Source: Bog-257 sp963834135
GTDB lineage: Bacteria; Acidobacteriota; Terriglobia; Terriglobales; Acidobacteriaceae
Direction: 5' to 3'
Assembly: GCA_963834135.1 (NCBI GenBank)
Contig: CAWIAN010000014.1
Coordinates: 167,318-231,317, forward strand
DNA length: 64,000 nucleotides
The translations under genes were made by a program, and so were the position numbers. The first letter of the stretch is position 1. Each line of letters opens with the position of its first letter. The notes under the pieces are model-generated. The model saw nothing but the letters and a program-made list of their open reading frames with translations. It searched no databases and had not been told where the DNA came from. Shown one piece after another: positions 16,392-24,575 of this stretch.

Positions 16392-16920
16392 AAGCGAGTT
16401 GTTTGGACTCCGCCGAAGTGGGTGGCTCTTGGCGGAACGGCGCGCCTTCCAGACGCAGCAGAAATGCTTTTACCGGTAAGCCTCCACCGTAGCCACCCAG
16501 GTAGCAACCCGCCGCCAGCACGCGGTGGCACGGGACAATGATAGCGACGGGATTGTAGTGATTCGCCTGTCCCACTGCGCGAAAGCCGTTCGGATTGCCG
16601 ACAGCACGAGCGATGTCAGCGTAAGAGCGGGTCTCGCCGTAAGGGATACGCAGCAGCTCGTTCCAACAACGCTTGCGAAACTCTGTGCCGCGCAAGTCAA
16701 GCTCTAGTTCAAACTCGCGCCGTGCACCGGCGAAATACTCGTTCATTTGCGTGCGGACGGCCTTGGTCCGCGAGTCGGATTCTTCCCATGCCACGGGTTG
16801 GCCACCGATCATTTGCGGCAATCCGCGATCGAACTCCAACGCCACCAGAGCGGAATTCGAAACCGCAATCAGCAGTGGTCCAACGGGCGACGACATGCGC
16901 GAATAGTAGAGTGTTTCCAT
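16378..16920 (-). CDS. ogt: methylated-DNA-protein-cysteine methyltransferase
   Basis: The 180-residue protein ends in the conserved O6-alkylguanine transferase domain, with active-site Cys131 in VPCHRV, the helix-turn-helix region RIPYGETRSYADIARAVG and the arginine-finger motif NGFRAVGQAN. It repairs O6-methylguanine by moving the alkyl group to its own cysteine, a one-use reaction. The N-terminal part is the usual Ogt ribonuclease-like domain, with no Ada regulatory domain. It converges with the ABC ATPase gene. Confidence 0.95.
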   Translation of the reverse strand: METLYYSRMSSPVGPLLIAVSNSALVALEFDRGLPQMIGGQPVAWEESDSRTKAVRTQMNEYFAGARREFELELDLRGTEFRKRCWNELLRIPYGETRSYADIARAVGNPNGFRAVGQANHYNPVAIIVPCHRVLAAGCYLGGYGGGLPVKAFLLRLEGAPFRQEPPTSAESKQLAFSAS

Positions 16921-17002
16921 GAGATTTATGTCTGCAGACTATCACCCTTAGGCGGCCGACGATCGCCGTTTTCGGACCTCAATATGCCGGTGTTTTAGCT
17001 GC

Positions 17003-17028
17003 AAAAAACCCCTCGCTTGTGCGAGGGG
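17003..17028 (-). terminator. Rho-independent terminator of the OmpA-like gene
   Basis: A perfect stem, CCCCTCGC (17009-17016) and GCGAGGGG (17021-17028), has a 4-base loop and is followed on the minus strand by six T residues. It sits about 28 bases after the stop of the minus-strand gene. Confidence 0.85.
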
Positions 17029-17055
17029 CTGGAGGAGAACCACGCATGACCGCTA

Positions 17056-18093
17056 TTACTGCTGCGGCGACGTGGTACTGCTGGGGGCTGAGTTCATGCT
17101 GCTGGGCTGTTGCTGGGGTTGCGTTGCGGGGGAATTGTCGGGATGGGAGTAGCCAGTCGGATTGTTGTTATTGCTATCGCTGCTGCTCTGGCTCATGCTG
17201 CTGCCCATCTGTCCGCTGCTCTGCGCGGATGCCAACTGATCAACATCATTCTTCAGCAGGCTGATCTCAACGCGATTTCCGCGAGCATGCGCCGTCGAAC
17301 CATCGGCTGCGGGGACCTTGGCATTGCCCATTCCCATCACAAAGATGCGGTACACCGGAATTTCATTCTTCTCGACCAGGTAACGAACTACAGAATTCGC
17401 CATCGCCTGCGAGCTCTGAACTCCGGCCTGACCTGAGGTTGCCGAAAAGCCCTGCACTTCGATGATATAGCCCTTCGAGTCCTTCAGATTGGCGGTCATA
17501 TCATCGAGCGCCTGCTTTGAGCCGTTGCCGAGAACGGTGTGGCCGGCCTTGAAACGAATCTCAGTCTGCGAGGCGGGCTGATACTGATCGATGTTGCCGA
17601 CAACCTGCTCAACCGTGTTGAGGCGAGTGCTCGCCTGAAGTGCCGTCTGGTTCGCCTGCTGCGCGCGATTACCGGCATCGACAGCGTGCTGGTCGGCCTG
17701 AGTAGCCTTGGCATCTGCCTGACGGATGCCTTCCTGCGCGCGCGCATCAACATCCTTGATCTGGCGAGCGTTTTCGGCGGTTAGATCGTCGAGCTCATTC
17801 ACGCGATTGCGAATCGGGCTCAGCTGCCGCTGTACATACTTCTTCCGGGCGAATGGATTCATATGGCCCCAGAAGCCTTCCCGGGTCTCCGGCTGTAACG
17901 GCTGGCGCGCTGACATGTTCTGGTCAGAGCTGGCGTCCGGCGTGCTTGTGGCCGGTTGAGAGCTGCTGCTGGTGCTCGACGACGAACTACTCTGCGCCGA
18001 ATTTTGCTGAGTGTCCGAAGTGGTCTGCTGCGCTACTGCCGGTACGATCAGAGTCGCGGCCAGCGGCAACGCAAGTAAAAATGGGGTCTTCAT
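17056..18093 (-). CDS. secreted OmpA-family protein with coiled coil
   Basis: The 345-residue protein has a signal peptide (about 1-21, ending AVAQ), a Ser/Thr/Gln-rich linker, a long helical stretch rich in Ala, Gln and Asp (about 95-165) and an OmpA-like domain (about 180-285), then another Ser/Asn/Gln/Pro-rich tail. The OmpA domain includes the region ending HARGNRVEISLL, which holds the peptidoglycan-binding Asp/Arg positions less exactly than classic NxxLSxxRA. ATG 18093 is chosen because GGAGG lies eight bases upstream. The protein probably sits in the periplasm or outer membrane and touches peptidoglycan. Transcription ends at a strong terminator. Confidence 0.85.
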   Translation of the reverse strand: MKTPFLLALPLAATLIVPAVAQQTTSDTQQNSAQSSSSSSTSSSSQPATSTPDASSDQNMSARQPLQPETREGFWGHMNPFARKKYVQRQLSPIRNRVNELDDLTAENARQIKDVDARAQEGIRQADAKATQADQHAVDAGNRAQQANQTALQASTRLNTVEQVVGNIDQYQPASQTEIRFKAGHTVLGNGSKQALDDMTANLKDSKGYIIEVQGFSATSGQAGVQSSQAMANSVVRYLVEKNEIPVYRIFVMGMGNAKVPAADGSTAHARGNRVEISLLKNDVDQLASAQSSGQMGSSMSQSSSDSNNNNPTGYSHPDNSPATQPQQQPSSMNSAPSSTTSPQQ

Positions 18094-18359
18094 TACCAAT
18101 ATCCTCCAAAAACTTTGGCACCAGGTGCCTCGCGCTCCGTCCCATTCGTTTTCGAACTGAAGAACAGTAGCGGTTGTGCGGCTGAACTCATCACGCAACA
18201 ACACTGTTTTCATTACAGGTGCATTGCCAAACCAAAAGGCCGTTAAGTCGACCTTAAGCGCTTTGTTATCAATGGCAAGAATTTGGTGAAGTTGATGCTC
18301 GATGAGTAGTAAGGGGAGGCGCCGGGTAATTGTTACAGCAGGGGGAGTCGGTTCCCCTA

Positions 18360-19058
18360 TCAGGCCGGCTGAACGGTATCCAGGTAGGAATCGCGGTTTC
18401 GAAAGTCACCCGATAAAGCAGATGCGGCAGCACATTCTACTTCGCGTTTGGCTTCATGCAGAGGTAAGGGAGGAATAACAGTCAGGCTGCCCAGCATGCG
18501 CGCGAGTTGAAGGTAAGCGCTACGGCAAACGTGCAGAAAGTCGACCGGATACTCCGGTTTGCGCGCACGCGCGGCTTCTGGGTCGGCGTCGAGAATGTAA
18601 GCGACGTTTGGTTTGGGCACAAACGCCGTGACTAGGCGAATGAAGAAGCGAGTCAACGGATTCGAAAGCGGAAGATTCGCCAGCTCATCGTAGATGTAAC
18701 GATCCATGATCACAACGTCAATGCCGGAATGCCGTGCTTTGGCGATGACCTTCACGAGGTGAAAAGCGTCCAGCAAGTAAAGTCCGTGACGAATGACGCT
18801 TAAATACCACTTGCGGACATTCTTGTCGCGGCGATTCACCGGACGATCAGGCGCTCCAATACCTTTCTCGCTGCCATACACCTTGTGGACGAACCCCTCG
18901 CGATAGCGCGTGAGCACCACCACGTCATCCCAAAAAGCAAGAAGGCTTGTCGACAGGCCCCGAGCGTGTAGAAATTCGCACAGATTCGCAATCTGAGTGC
19001 TCTTGCCGGAACCGTCGAGACCTGAAAACGAAATCAATATCGGACGTGGCGATGACAT
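18360..19058 (-). CDS. thymidylate kinase-like P-loop kinase in the polysaccharide operon
   Basis: The 232-residue protein has a P-loop GLDGSGKST (Lys19) and the MDRYIYDELANLP motif like the DR(Y/F) site of thymidylate kinases. It differs from true Tmk in its long middle part and in having no clear LID arginine motif. It is the last gene of the eight-gene minus-strand operon, 50 bases after the preceding gene. Such TMK-like kinases occur in surface polysaccharide clusters, where their substrate is unknown. A phosphate transfer to a sugar or lipid carrier is possible but not shown. Confidence 0.7.
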   Translation of the reverse strand: MSSPRPILISFSGLDGSGKSTQIANLCEFLHARGLSTSLLAFWDDVVVLTRYREGFVHKVYGSEKGIGAPDRPVNRRDKNVRKWYLSVIRHGLYLLDAFHLVKVIAKARHSGIDVVIMDRYIYDELANLPLSNPLTRFFIRLVTAFVPKPNVAYILDADPEAARARKPEYPVDFLHVCRSAYLQLARMLGSLTVIPPLPLHEAKREVECAAASALSGDFRNRDSYLDTVQPA

Positions 19059-19108
19059 TTTTGAAGGGACCCTTTACAGCGTAAGCGAGTGGCGCACCAG
19101 TGCTTTGA

Positions 19109-19600
19109 TTACGGCTTGGCCGAAGTTCCTTTCGACAATCCGTACGCCACACCGCCGGCGACCCCAACCGCCGCGATTAGCCCGATCTTGATCAGCAACG
19201 AGCGGCGTTGCTTCTGCTTGTCAGGAGCAATAGCTTCCCCCGCGGGACGCGAAGCTGCGCCTCCAACCACGGGAACACCCTCAGCCGTAGCGGCACCCAA
19301 AGGTTCCTGCATCTGCTGCTCCGGCCTTGGTTGTGGCGCAGGGGTGGCCTGCATCAACTCCGTGGAGCTCTCCGGCATATTTGCGGGCGCATTCTGTGTC
19401 GGCTGGTTTTCCGTTGGCACAGGCTGCAGGGGTCCCTTCGAGGGATCGATCGTTGTTCCTGTCTGTTGGTCCTGCTGCAAGCTCTGCGGGTTAGCCGTCT
19501 CTTGCTGTTGCATTGCCTGGGCCAGTTCGGGAAGTCCACACATCACTGCACCCACGACCAGCACCATAAATCTCGTGATAACTCTCTGATGAGCCTTCAT
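19109..19600 (-). CDS. secreted Gln/Pro-rich protein with a C-terminal membrane segment
   Basis: The 163-residue protein has a signal peptide ending near LAQA, a disordered region rich in Gln, Pro, Glu and Thr, and a hydrophobic C-terminal segment LLIKIGLIAAVGVAGGVAYG preceded by the basic patch KQKQRR. The start at 19600 has GGAGAG nine bases upstream; an in-frame ATG 21 bases earlier lacks one. It lies inside the polysaccharide operon, 28 bases after the ParB-like gene. No family recognised. A scaffold spanning the periplasm is a guess from layout. Confidence 0.65.
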   Translation of the reverse strand: MKAHQRVITRFMVLVVGAVMCGLPELAQAMQQQETANPQSLQQDQQTGTTIDPSKGPLQPVPTENQPTQNAPANMPESSTELMQATPAPQPRPEQQMQEPLGAATAEGVPVVGGAASRPAGEAIAPDKQKQRRSLLIKIGLIAAVGVAGGVAYGLSKGTSAKP

Positions 19601-19628
19601 CGGGCAGCTCTCCATAACCAAATTTTTT

Positions 19629-20399
19629 TTAACGGTGGCCGTTTACTTCGAACTCTGAAAGACCTTTGGACGCGGTTGCCGTCCGCAGCGCGGGCTGCGA
19701 AGTAGGCTTGACGTTGTCGTTGTCTTCTTTTAGAAGCCGGTCGACATCCGCGTCGGGGTCATAGAACAGATTGCGCGCTCGATTTCGCGCATAGCGCCAC
19801 AGATTCGGCAGGTTGGTCTGATACCAGCACGACTCCGACATCTTTGGCGACAATCCACAGAAAACTCGAAACCGGCTCTGCAACACCTCAGGCGACGCCA
19901 GCAATGCGGCCGTGAGCCGGTGATTACCTTCCAGCACGGTCACCGGGCTATCGTCATCGACTCCAATGAGCAGGACCGCGCTGCTGTCCTGGTGATTGCG
20001 CAGGTAATAGCTCAATGCCTGCACTTTAGCGATGAAGTTACGCGTGCGTCCGCCAAACGGCTTGGTGCGAATTCGCCTGACGATGTCTTTCAACAGAAAA
20101 TTTCCGTCCGCGACGCGACGCCACTGCGCCCGGGGGAATACCCTTACTCTTTCCAGATCTTGCGGCTCAATTTGCACTTCCCACCATTGGGTGTCGGCCG
20201 GAAGCTCGCGCCACATGTGGCCGCGACGACGAAACAGAAGCGCCCGCCGCAGTGCATTCCCCTGATCGTCGTTAATCTGCGCAGCCAGAACGAGTTCTTC
20301 GAATTGTTCGCGGTCCTGATGAAACTCTTCCTGATAGAACTCGTTCTTCAGGAATTCCGCGATAACTTCCGCTTCAGTAACGCGCCGTAGCTTCTTCAT
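19629..20399 (-). CDS. ParB/Srx-fold-like protein, unknown function
   Basis: The 256-residue soluble protein has a central VTVLEGNHRLTAALLAS, which looks like the ParB/sulfiredoxin-fold signature (G-x-H-R) used for nucleotide-dependent chemistry, preceded by a region suited to the fold. Similar small proteins occur in polysaccharide operons. ATG 20399 is backed by GGGAGG four bases upstream and overlaps the end of the flippase gene by 26 bases, so translation is probably coupled. Catalysis on a sugar or lipid substrate is only a possibility. Confidence 0.6.
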   Translation of the reverse strand: MKKLRRVTEAEVIAEFLKNEFYQEEFHQDREQFEELVLAAQINDDQGNALRRALLFRRRGHMWRELPADTQWWEVQIEPQDLERVRVFPRAQWRRVADGNFLLKDIVRRIRTKPFGGRTRNFIAKVQALSYYLRNHQDSSAVLLIGVDDDSPVTVLEGNHRLTAALLASPEVLQSRFRVFCGLSPKMSESCWYQTNLPNLWRYARNRARNLFYDPDADVDRLLKEDNDNVKPTSQPALRTATASKGLSEFEVNGHR

Positions 20400-21720
20400 G
20401 AAGCCTCCCGCCGGCGGTAGCCCACATTTTGACGAAGGGGAAGGCGACCGCACATAACAACAAAACCCTGAGGACCTGCTGGACGACGATCACCTCCAAC
20501 AAAGTCGAGTGAAACCATGTGATGCCCAGCACAATCAGCCCACTAACCACCAGCTGCAGCCAACCAGTGTTGGCGATGCGACGCGACATCTCGTACGTCA
20601 TCAACACCACTGCGATGGAATAAACCCCGGTCGCCGCGGCGTTCATGCTCAACAGCCAAGTGAGACCGCTGATACCCACAACGTGGAAATGGGCTCCGAA
20701 AAGCGACTGAAAAACCAGCTTAGGGAACGCTGCCATTAGAAGAACGAATACGATGGACATGGCCGTCACGAGAAAAAGAGGAATCGGCAGTAACGAACCG
20801 GAAGCTTGCTCTTCCTTCTTTTCGGCCGACACCGGGAACATGGCGCTCACCACCGACCAGCAGGCGAAATACAGCAGCCGGCCAACCAAAGCAATCGCCG
20901 CGTACAGGCCGGCCTCGGGTGCTTGAAAAAAGTGCTTCACCATCAGGATGTCGATGTTGCTGATGATGACCTGCCCGACGAAGAAGACGATGGCCTGCCT
21001 GGCTTCCCCCACGGGAGCCGACGGACGATCGACGGCTGGACCGCGCAACTCCTTGGCGCTGTCCGGTAGACAGAACGCGAAGATGACTGACGCTGAGATG
21101 GCGGCCACAGCGCCTAATACGCCGAAACCAAGTGCGATGAGAACGATCGCACCGATAAACTTGATGATTGCTTCAGCCGCCATGTTGAGGCTGAGCCCGC
21201 GAAAGCGGCAGGTTCCTTGCAAGCCGCCGCGCTTTACCCCGAGAGGAACGTAAATCGTCAGTCCAATTGCCAGCAGGACGATAATCCATGGACTCGAGAA
21301 ACGCAGATAGGTGGTCAGTATCGAGCTGGCCAGCAGCATAAAAACGCCTAAGCCAATTCCGATCGCCCATGACCGCTTCATCAAATGCTGGAAGACCGCA
21401 GCCTTTGATTGAGTCGTATCTGCCTTAGCCACCAGCTTGGTACACACCAGTTGAAATGACAGCGTTATGGCGGAGATGAGCATGAGAATGGTCACCGCAG
21501 CTGCCGCATGGCTAAAATCAGAGGGGCCTAACATGCGGGCGACGCCGATGTTGTAACCGAAATTCCCCAGGCTGACGAATACCGACCCGATCAGAAGAAT
21601 GATGCTGCCGTTGAGGATCTTTGCGTGGTGAGCGTACTGCGGAGCCCAACGCAACAAAAACCTATCCCATCGGCTCTCGCTTGGAGGGCACATCGATATC
21701 GTGTCGGGATTTGTGCTCAT
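20374..21720 (-). CDS. polysaccharide flippase (Wzx/MVF superfamily)
   Basis: The 448-residue protein has about twelve to fourteen membrane segments and the layout of the oligosaccharide flippase family, with an early LLIGSVFVSLGNFGYNIGVA and the loop MLGPSDFSHAAAA, a typical 'LGPxxFG'-like motif. It should move lipid-linked repeat units across the inner membrane. Its ATG overlaps the stop of the STAS gene in ATGA (21720-21717). It is central to the surface-polysaccharide operon together with the GT4 transferase and the TPR exporter. Confidence 0.85.
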   Translation of the reverse strand: MSTNPDTISMCPPSESRWDRFLLRWAPQYAHHAKILNGSIILLIGSVFVSLGNFGYNIGVARMLGPSDFSHAAAAVTILMLISAITLSFQLVCTKLVAKADTTQSKAAVFQHLMKRSWAIGIGLGVFMLLASSILTTYLRFSSPWIIVLLAIGLTIYVPLGVKRGGLQGTCRFRGLSLNMAAEAIIKFIGAIVLIALGFGVLGAVAAISASVIFAFCLPDSAKELRGPAVDRPSAPVGEARQAIVFFVGQVIISNIDILMVKHFFQAPEAGLYAAIALVGRLLYFACWSVVSAMFPVSAEKKEEQASGSLLPIPLFLVTAMSIVFVLLMAAFPKLVFQSLFGAHFHVVGISGLTWLLSMNAAATGVYSIAVVLMTYEMSRRIANTGWLQLVVSGLIVLGITWFHSTLLEVIVVQQVLRVLLLCAVAFPFVKMWATAGGRLHEEATARY

Positions 21721-22154
21721 GCCGCCAGCCCGGTTCCCTGCTGGTCGTCTGCGGACGAAGTAGACGCGGCCGGCATTGCGGTGTGAATTCCATGTGGTTC
21801 GAACTGCCGCATGGCGTTGGGCAGGAAGCTACTGAAACTCTTCACCGCGGCGGTGGAGTTTTCATAAATCTCGAAGAGTCGGCCAGTACGTGTGAGTTCC
21901 AGAACAACCGCAGCCTGCGGCGACAATGCCGCCAGCTTCAGATCGCCGTCGTGCTTTACGGCTGCGCGCATGCAGCGCAACAGCACGTCAACACCAGCGG
22001 CATCGATGTGTCGCACCTGCGACATATCAAATACGATCTGGGGCCGGTCCGAAGTTACAAACGGCTGCACCTCCTTCAGGAACTTGCGTGCCTGGGTTAA
22101 ATTCATCATTTCTGGCATTCTCTTGACAACAACGGGCCGACTAATGGTCTCCAT
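21717..22154 (-). CDS. STAS-domain protein (anti-sigma-antagonist-like) lacking the usual serine
   Basis: The 145-residue protein is one STAS domain with a disordered tail. The core motif is DMSQVRHIDAAGVDVLL. In SpoIIAA-type antagonists this site is D-S-S-G with a phosphorylated serine, and here it is D-A-A-G, so regulation by serine phosphorylation is not possible at this position. It overlaps the gene before (14 bases) and the one after (4 bases), so it is built into the polysaccharide operon. It may act as a protein-binding module of the export or synthesis machinery. That role is inference. Confidence 0.8.
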   Translation of the reverse strand: METISRPVVVKRMPEMMNLTQARKFLKEVQPFVTSDRPQIVFDMSQVRHIDAAGVDVLLRCMRAAVKHDGDLKLAALSPQAAVVLELTRTGRLFEIYENSTAAVKSFSSFLPNAMRQFEPHGIHTAMPAASTSSADDQQGTGLAA

Positions 22155-23320
22155 ATCTCCTCACGACTGCTAAGTTGGAAGGGAACTCTGATGGTTCCGA
22201 ATTAGAAGCCGAAGCTTCCAAAGCCGAATTCTTTTGGGAGGACTCTGCCTCCTCCGAAGACTCCGCACTCCGTGCAAGTTGCTTACGTTGGCGTGGCGAC
22301 ACCAAGCCGCGATAAACCTCCTTAGGTATGAAGGCAAAAAGAGCAGCTGTGCTGCCTGCCAATCGAGAAACAGCACTCAGGGGGATCATTCCAACCAATT
22401 TTTCGTCGTGAACCTCCACTTCGACATTCCGGGCGAGGTGGGCAACCCGCCGGAAGCCAACGACGCAATGCATGGCGTCCAATCCCGCTCCCAGGCACGT
22501 AAAGGGAAGAACCGTTGTGTTTTCGACTACCGTCCCGCAGTCGACCACAGCATGCTGTTCCACCACCGTGCCCCGCGTGATCAAAGCCGATGCCCTGATT
22601 TTGCTTCCAGCGCCGATATAAGCCGGAGCGACGATGCGGGCTTTCCTATGGACGCGGGCCGACCGTCCCATCCAGACTCCAGGCTTGATTTCCTTGCCCT
22701 GCGGAGCTACCGAATTCCGCGCCAGCAGGCCATCCACCGCCAGTTGCCGCAGATCAGAAGCTTTTTGCAGGCGATTGACATAGCCCTTCACCTGAAATGG
22801 TTCGGATTCCCTGCGCCGGTGCTGCAAGCGGCTGTGCAAGAGCTCTGCCGCATCCATTCGCGCTGAAGCGCTCAACACAAACAAGTCGAGTGGGGACCTG
22901 CTCGCATCCACTGCCTGGGTTACGCACCCTCGCTGATCCAGATGATGCTGGATCATCTCTTCATAATCGGCCTCAATGTAAGCGCCCAGACGCAGAACGA
23001 CGACCAGCTCGGCGCCATCTTCGGCGCACCGTTGGAATTCCTGCTCAGCCGTCTGCCATAGTTGTTCGCCCTCGGCGTGGATGGGCCGCGTACGCGAGTC
23101 GAGAGAACGGCATCGCAGGAACGGCTTGAGCCTCGTTGCGAGAGTCGCTAATCAGACTGCAAACGGTAATGCCGGCGTGCGCCAGCCGTTGCACTACTCT
23201 CTCTTCCACCGATATTCCGAGTACATCGAGACACGCGAGTGGGATATTGCCGAAACGCTCAGTCGGCTCTCCAGCTTTCGAACTAGCACCGCCGATCAAC
23301 AAAATGGCCCTTATGTCCAT
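22141..23320 (-). pseudogene. nucleotidyltransferase-like protein with C-terminal left-handed beta helix, frameshifted
   Basis: One gene is read in two frames. The first part, from ATG 23320 (GAGGTGG upstream), begins MDIRAILLIGGASSKAGEP and runs to about 23110. The second continues RPIHAEGEQLWQTAEQEF and reaches the stop at 22141. A net shift of one extra base lies at about 23080-23130. The N-terminal domain has the fold start of sugar-nucleotide pyrophosphorylases, but the usual GGxGTRLxPLT signature is missing. The C-terminal half has hexapeptide repeats (RARIVAPAYIGAGSKIRASA) of the left-handed beta helix. It overlaps the GT4 gene and the STAS gene, so it belongs to the operon. It is either a real frameshift or a sequence error. 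Confidence 0.75.
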
Positions 23321-24561
23321 GACTGCCACCTCGGGGCGGCGGCCCTGAAGATCGCCGAACGCGAAGGGATCCATGAGGGAATCCGGCGAAAGCGCGATAT
23401 CGGTTCCAGGGCACGGGCGCGCTGATGTAAATCGAATGAGCGTAAGTACTGCCGGATAATCTGGGGCATAGTCATTCGCAGCGCCGCCGAGAAGTTCTGC
23501 TCTGCCATCTCGCGCATGAGTTCGGGATCATTCAAAAGCCCGTGCAATTCGGCAGCCAGGCTACTTGCGTCGCCGGTTTTGTAAAAAGCGACGGCCAACC
23601 CCTCATCCAGAGCCATCTCGCGAAAGTCGTCAATTCCCGCCGATATGATTGGGACGCCGAATTCGCAGGCCAGGTGGGCTACACCGCTTGCTCCGGTCGC
23701 AGAAGAGTAGGGAAGTACTAAAGCGCTCGCACTTCGGAACAATCCGGGAATGTCATCTTCCTCCACGTATCCGGTAAATTCGACACGCGGGTCGTCTTTC
23801 ATGCTCGCAGCGACCGACTCGATGTAACCGGGAGTCGCTGGGTGATTCCCGCCTGCCACCACTAACCGCGCATTCGGCACCCGCGAAGAGAGTTCTTTCC
23901 AAGCTTCCAGCAACAACTCCACTCGCTTATATGTGCCCCACTTGCCGAAGGCGAGAATGCGATGTTCGGGATTGCCGCGGCTGTCGAAGTCGGGAGGCTC
24001 TGGACAACCGCCAAGTATGCCGTGCGCGCGAAAATGTACGTTGTCGCCGCGATATTTTTCGATCAGAGTCCGCCGGTAGACTGGCAGTAAAACGGAGATC
24101 GAATTCGACATGAGCAACATCCGCGTGGCGATTGAACCCGCAGCCCGATAGATGCGCGGAAAGCGGATTCCTGAGTCAGCCAGGTTGATGTTGTCCATCA
24201 GGTGATGCAACGTGACGTGTGTGTAATGTCCAGTGAGGCGTGAAATAGCCGGCTGTCCCAGCCCCAGGAATGCTGGTAGAGGCTTGTTGCCGAAAGTGGA
24301 AAACAGCAAGTTGAACCACACGACATCCGGTTTGATATCGTGGATGGCTTTGGTCAGGCGTAGGGGGTTTGAAACCCCGTCGAAGCGCCAGCAACGGACA
24401 ACATCGAAATCGGACAACTCCTCTGCGGGAGTTTCAAGTTCGTCTGCCAGGATGGTGAGGCTCAACAGGGGGTCACGTCTCAATTCCCGCGCCAGATGAA
24501 ACCCGTATTCGTTCAGCCCTCGCCTGCTGGGCGGAAATGCCGTGATCAAGCAAATCTTCAT
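23311..24561 (-). CDS. glycosyltransferase family 4-like protein
   Basis: The 416-residue protein has the GT-B layout. The N-terminal Rossmann part starts MKICLITAFPPSRRGLNEYG, and the C-terminal nucleotide-sugar half has ILAFGKWGTYKRVELLLEAW and the E-x7-E-like region ASGVAHLACEFGVPII. It should transfer a sugar from a nucleotide donor to a growing lipid-linked chain at the cytoplasmic face of the membrane. It starts 14 bases after the TPR/beta-barrel gene and its end overlaps the next gene by ten bases. The donor and acceptor cannot be read from sequence. Confidence 0.9.
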   Translation of the reverse strand: MKICLITAFPPSRRGLNEYGFHLARELRRDPLLSLTILADELETPAEELSDFDVVRCWRFDGVSNPLRLTKAIHDIKPDVVWFNLLFSTFGNKPLPAFLGLGQPAISRLTGHYTHVTLHHLMDNINLADSGIRFPRIYRAAGSIATRMLLMSNSISVLLPVYRRTLIEKYRGDNVHFRAHGILGGCPEPPDFDSRGNPEHRILAFGKWGTYKRVELLLEAWKELSSRVPNARLVVAGGNHPATPGYIESVAASMKDDPRVEFTGYVEEDDIPGLFRSASALVLPYSSATGASGVAHLACEFGVPIISAGIDDFREMALDEGLAVAFYKTGDASSLAAELHGLLNDPELMREMAEQNFSAALRMTMPQIIRQYLRSFDLHQRARALEPISRFRRIPSWIPSRSAIFRAAAPRWQSWT

Positions 24562-24575
24562 GGACTCCCCTGGGC

